Shown here: in pieces, positions 62,337 through 64,000 of the stretch
Position numbering within the stretch: position 1 is the stretch's first letter
Layout: the number at the start of each line of letters is the position of its first letter
Assembly (NCBI RefSeq): GCF_963924675.1
Contig: NC_089220.1
Coordinates: 87,051,168-87,115,167 of the forward strand
From: Phocoena phocoena
Lineage: Eukaryota > Chordata > Mammalia > Artiodactyla > Phocoenidae
Reading direction: 5' to 3'
Length of the DNA: 64,000 bases
Notes under the pieces: generated by a model
The model's database searches: none
What the model was told of the DNA's origin: nothing
The model's input: only the letters and a program-made list of their open reading frames with translations
Made by a program: the position numbers and the translations under genes

Positions 62337-63608
62337 GAGGAACCCCCAAAGCCTCCACTCACATTTCAATGGCCAGAGTAAGTCACATGGTGACACCTGA
62401 GCTCATCAGACTTTAATCCTCCCACAAGAAGGGGAACCAGATATTGATGGGCAGTATACAAAGCAGGAAATCCTCTCAGACAATAAGAAAGGGTTACACA
62501 CGCTCTTATTGATCACTAAGAGCATCTTTCCTGGTTACCATGCACCTGGTTTCACGGCAAGGAAGGGCATGGCATGGCACTGGCAATGCTATTCCCTTCT
62601 TGGTTTTTACATCTATCTTTTACTTGAATTAAGGTGAAATTAAAAGAACTCAGTGGTCATTTTTTAAAATATTTTTTCATGGTTCTACTAACTCTGTAGC
62701 AACAATCATGGCATTCTGCTTGCATTATTGTCAAGAATCCTTTTAGTGGATACTCCTAATTGTCTTTTGGAGCAGATCAGGTTTTCCTCACTGACTTTTG
62801 ATCAGGTTTCATATTTCCAGTTTGAGGTTTGGAAATACACATTAACTACATTATATACCCTGTGCAAAACTTATTGTAGCTTCAAACCCAGAAAATGCAG
62901 GTCAACATCTCACTTCTTTTGTTTATCAATCAAGTTTCTGCCAGGACTATATAAGATTTCCAAGCCTCATGAAGGAAATGGTCAGAATTACAAACCATGA
63001 TGACTGGACACATTGCCAAGTGCCCTAATCTAGGATTAAGTTTGGATACAGTGAAACAAACAAACAAACAAAACAAAAAAGAATATAACTTCATAATTAA
63101 AATCAGGCATATCATTTAGATATAGCGAGGGGGCCCTGAAAGGAATAATGCCTGTGGAAAGTAAGGATTTTAACTTGAATTGACATTATGACAAGGAATA
63201 TTTAACATGATGTCTGTCTTGTTTCTTGTTGCGATTAGGCACGCCAACTGCCATTGGTTACCAAAAGACCTTTTGAACTACAAGTTGGTCTAAGCATTTG
63301 GACGGTTTTAGAGAGTCCTTTGATTAGGAAAAATAAAATCCGAGTTCTCGGTCCTTGCTCTATGTTCTGTGTTGGAGAATAAACCCTTTACACCAAATGA
63401 TCCCTAATAGATCACTGTAGATCCGAAGTTATTAGAGCTTTATCTTGCAAATTCCATCATGTGCTTCTCACATATCTCTTTCTCTTTCGTTTGTCTGGAT
63501 TCACCTTGGGGACAGAGCTTCCCTCCTATAACCCTTTCTCTCTCATAGTCCATTCCTTGCCCCAGGCCCCATCCCTGCCTCAACAATCTCAAGGCTTTGA
63601 GGACATTA
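62337..63608. other. Intergenic sequence, no gene
   Basis: Tail of the old repeat to about 62470, then unique DNA with a (CAAA)n run at about 63055-63075. Confidence 0.5.
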
Positions 63609-63622
63609 AAAAGAGTTTTTCT

Positions 63623-63792
63623 GGGACTTCCCTGGTGGTCCAGTGGTTAAGACTCCACACTCCTAATGCAGGGAGCTGGGGTTCGATCCCTGCTCAAGGA
63701 ACTAGGTCCCGCATGTCACAAGTAAAAAGATCCCACATGCTGCAACAAAGAGCTGGCAAAGCCGAATAAAGGAACACTTTTTTTAAAAAATG
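63623..63792 (+). mobile_element. Older CHR-type SINE
   Basis: Begins GGGACTTCCCTGGTGGTCCA. Perfect 14 bp TSD AAAAGAGTTTTTCT at 63609-63622 and 63793-63806. Confidence 0.94.
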
Positions 63793-64000
63793 AAAAGAGT
63801 TTTTCTTCCTAAGATCTAATCATTTTATGACTTTCTTCAGTTCCGTCCCCTGCTAGGTCATGGAGAAGCCTATTCCTGAACGTCACAAAGAAGGGTCATT
63901 GTCTTAGGATCCCAAAGATGTCACCAGTAATAAACTTTTTATTCTAGTAGATACATTACACCACATAGAAAGTCTAAAAATCATTCTCCTTACATCATAT

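Larger units (their letters stand above)
43970..64000. other. Intergenic DNA upstream of FRMD5
   Basis: No exon, conserved coding frame or second CpG island is visible to the right of the FRMD5 promoter. In human the next gene in this direction is GOLM2 (CASC4), some tens of kilobases further, which fits this gap. An unannotated divergent non-coding RNA from the CpG island cannot be excluded by sequence alone. Confidence 0.75.

Overview
This is a 64 kb piece of a mammalian nuclear genome, almost certainly a cetacean and probably a toothed whale. The most diagnostic signal is about 20 copies of tRNA-derived CHR-type SINEs. They fall in three forms: a ~200 bp form ending in a CGCGTACCGCAAAA-like tail, a ~340 bp form, and an older ~120-190 bp form. 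The L1 3' ends are of cetartiodactyl type, and I see no ruminant BovB or Bov-tA repeats. Gene density is very low, and most open frames in the window lie in repeats or in the GC-rich island.

One protein-coding gene is supported. The minus strand carries the first coding exon of FRMD5 (FERM domain-containing protein 5) at 43511-43612. The 34 codons are followed directly by a consensus splice donor. The exon sits in a CpG island (about 43120-43960) with a GC box and an inverted CCAAT box. Everything to the left (1-43510) is therefore the start of FRMD5 intron 1, and no further FRMD5 exon was recognised there. Everything to the right (about 43970-64000) is upstream intergenic DNA; in human the next gene on that side is GOLM2/CASC4, which is not reached. 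The 5' leader has two features that could affect translation: a five-run G-quadruplex motif ending three bases before the start codon, and a 13-codon upstream ORF in strong Kozak context.

The rest is a layered repeat landscape. The oldest layer is L2, MIR, MER5-like hAT elements, an MLT1 LTR and decayed L1M. The middle layer is another LTR and cetartiodactyl L1. The youngest layer is CHR SINEs, many with clear target-site duplications (TSDs). Nested events include SINE in SINE, L1 in SINE, and two opposed SINEs with abutting target sites inside an L1.

The most unusual items are: (1) a heavily frameshifted Ty3/gypsy-type integrase fossil on the minus strand at about 36175-36785; (2) a near-perfect ~76 bp mariner-type hairpin at 32118-32193 that resembles miR-2284/2285 precursors; (3) a 5'-truncated, polyadenylated retrocopy of an unidentified transcript at 61495-62323, with a perfect 13 bp TSD; (4) a ~30 bp 'poly(A)-only' insertion at 59642-59671 flanked by a perfect 17 bp duplication; and (5) two independent tandem duplications (60 and 121 bp) in one decayed L1. 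No tRNA, rRNA, CRISPR or bacterial-type features were seen.
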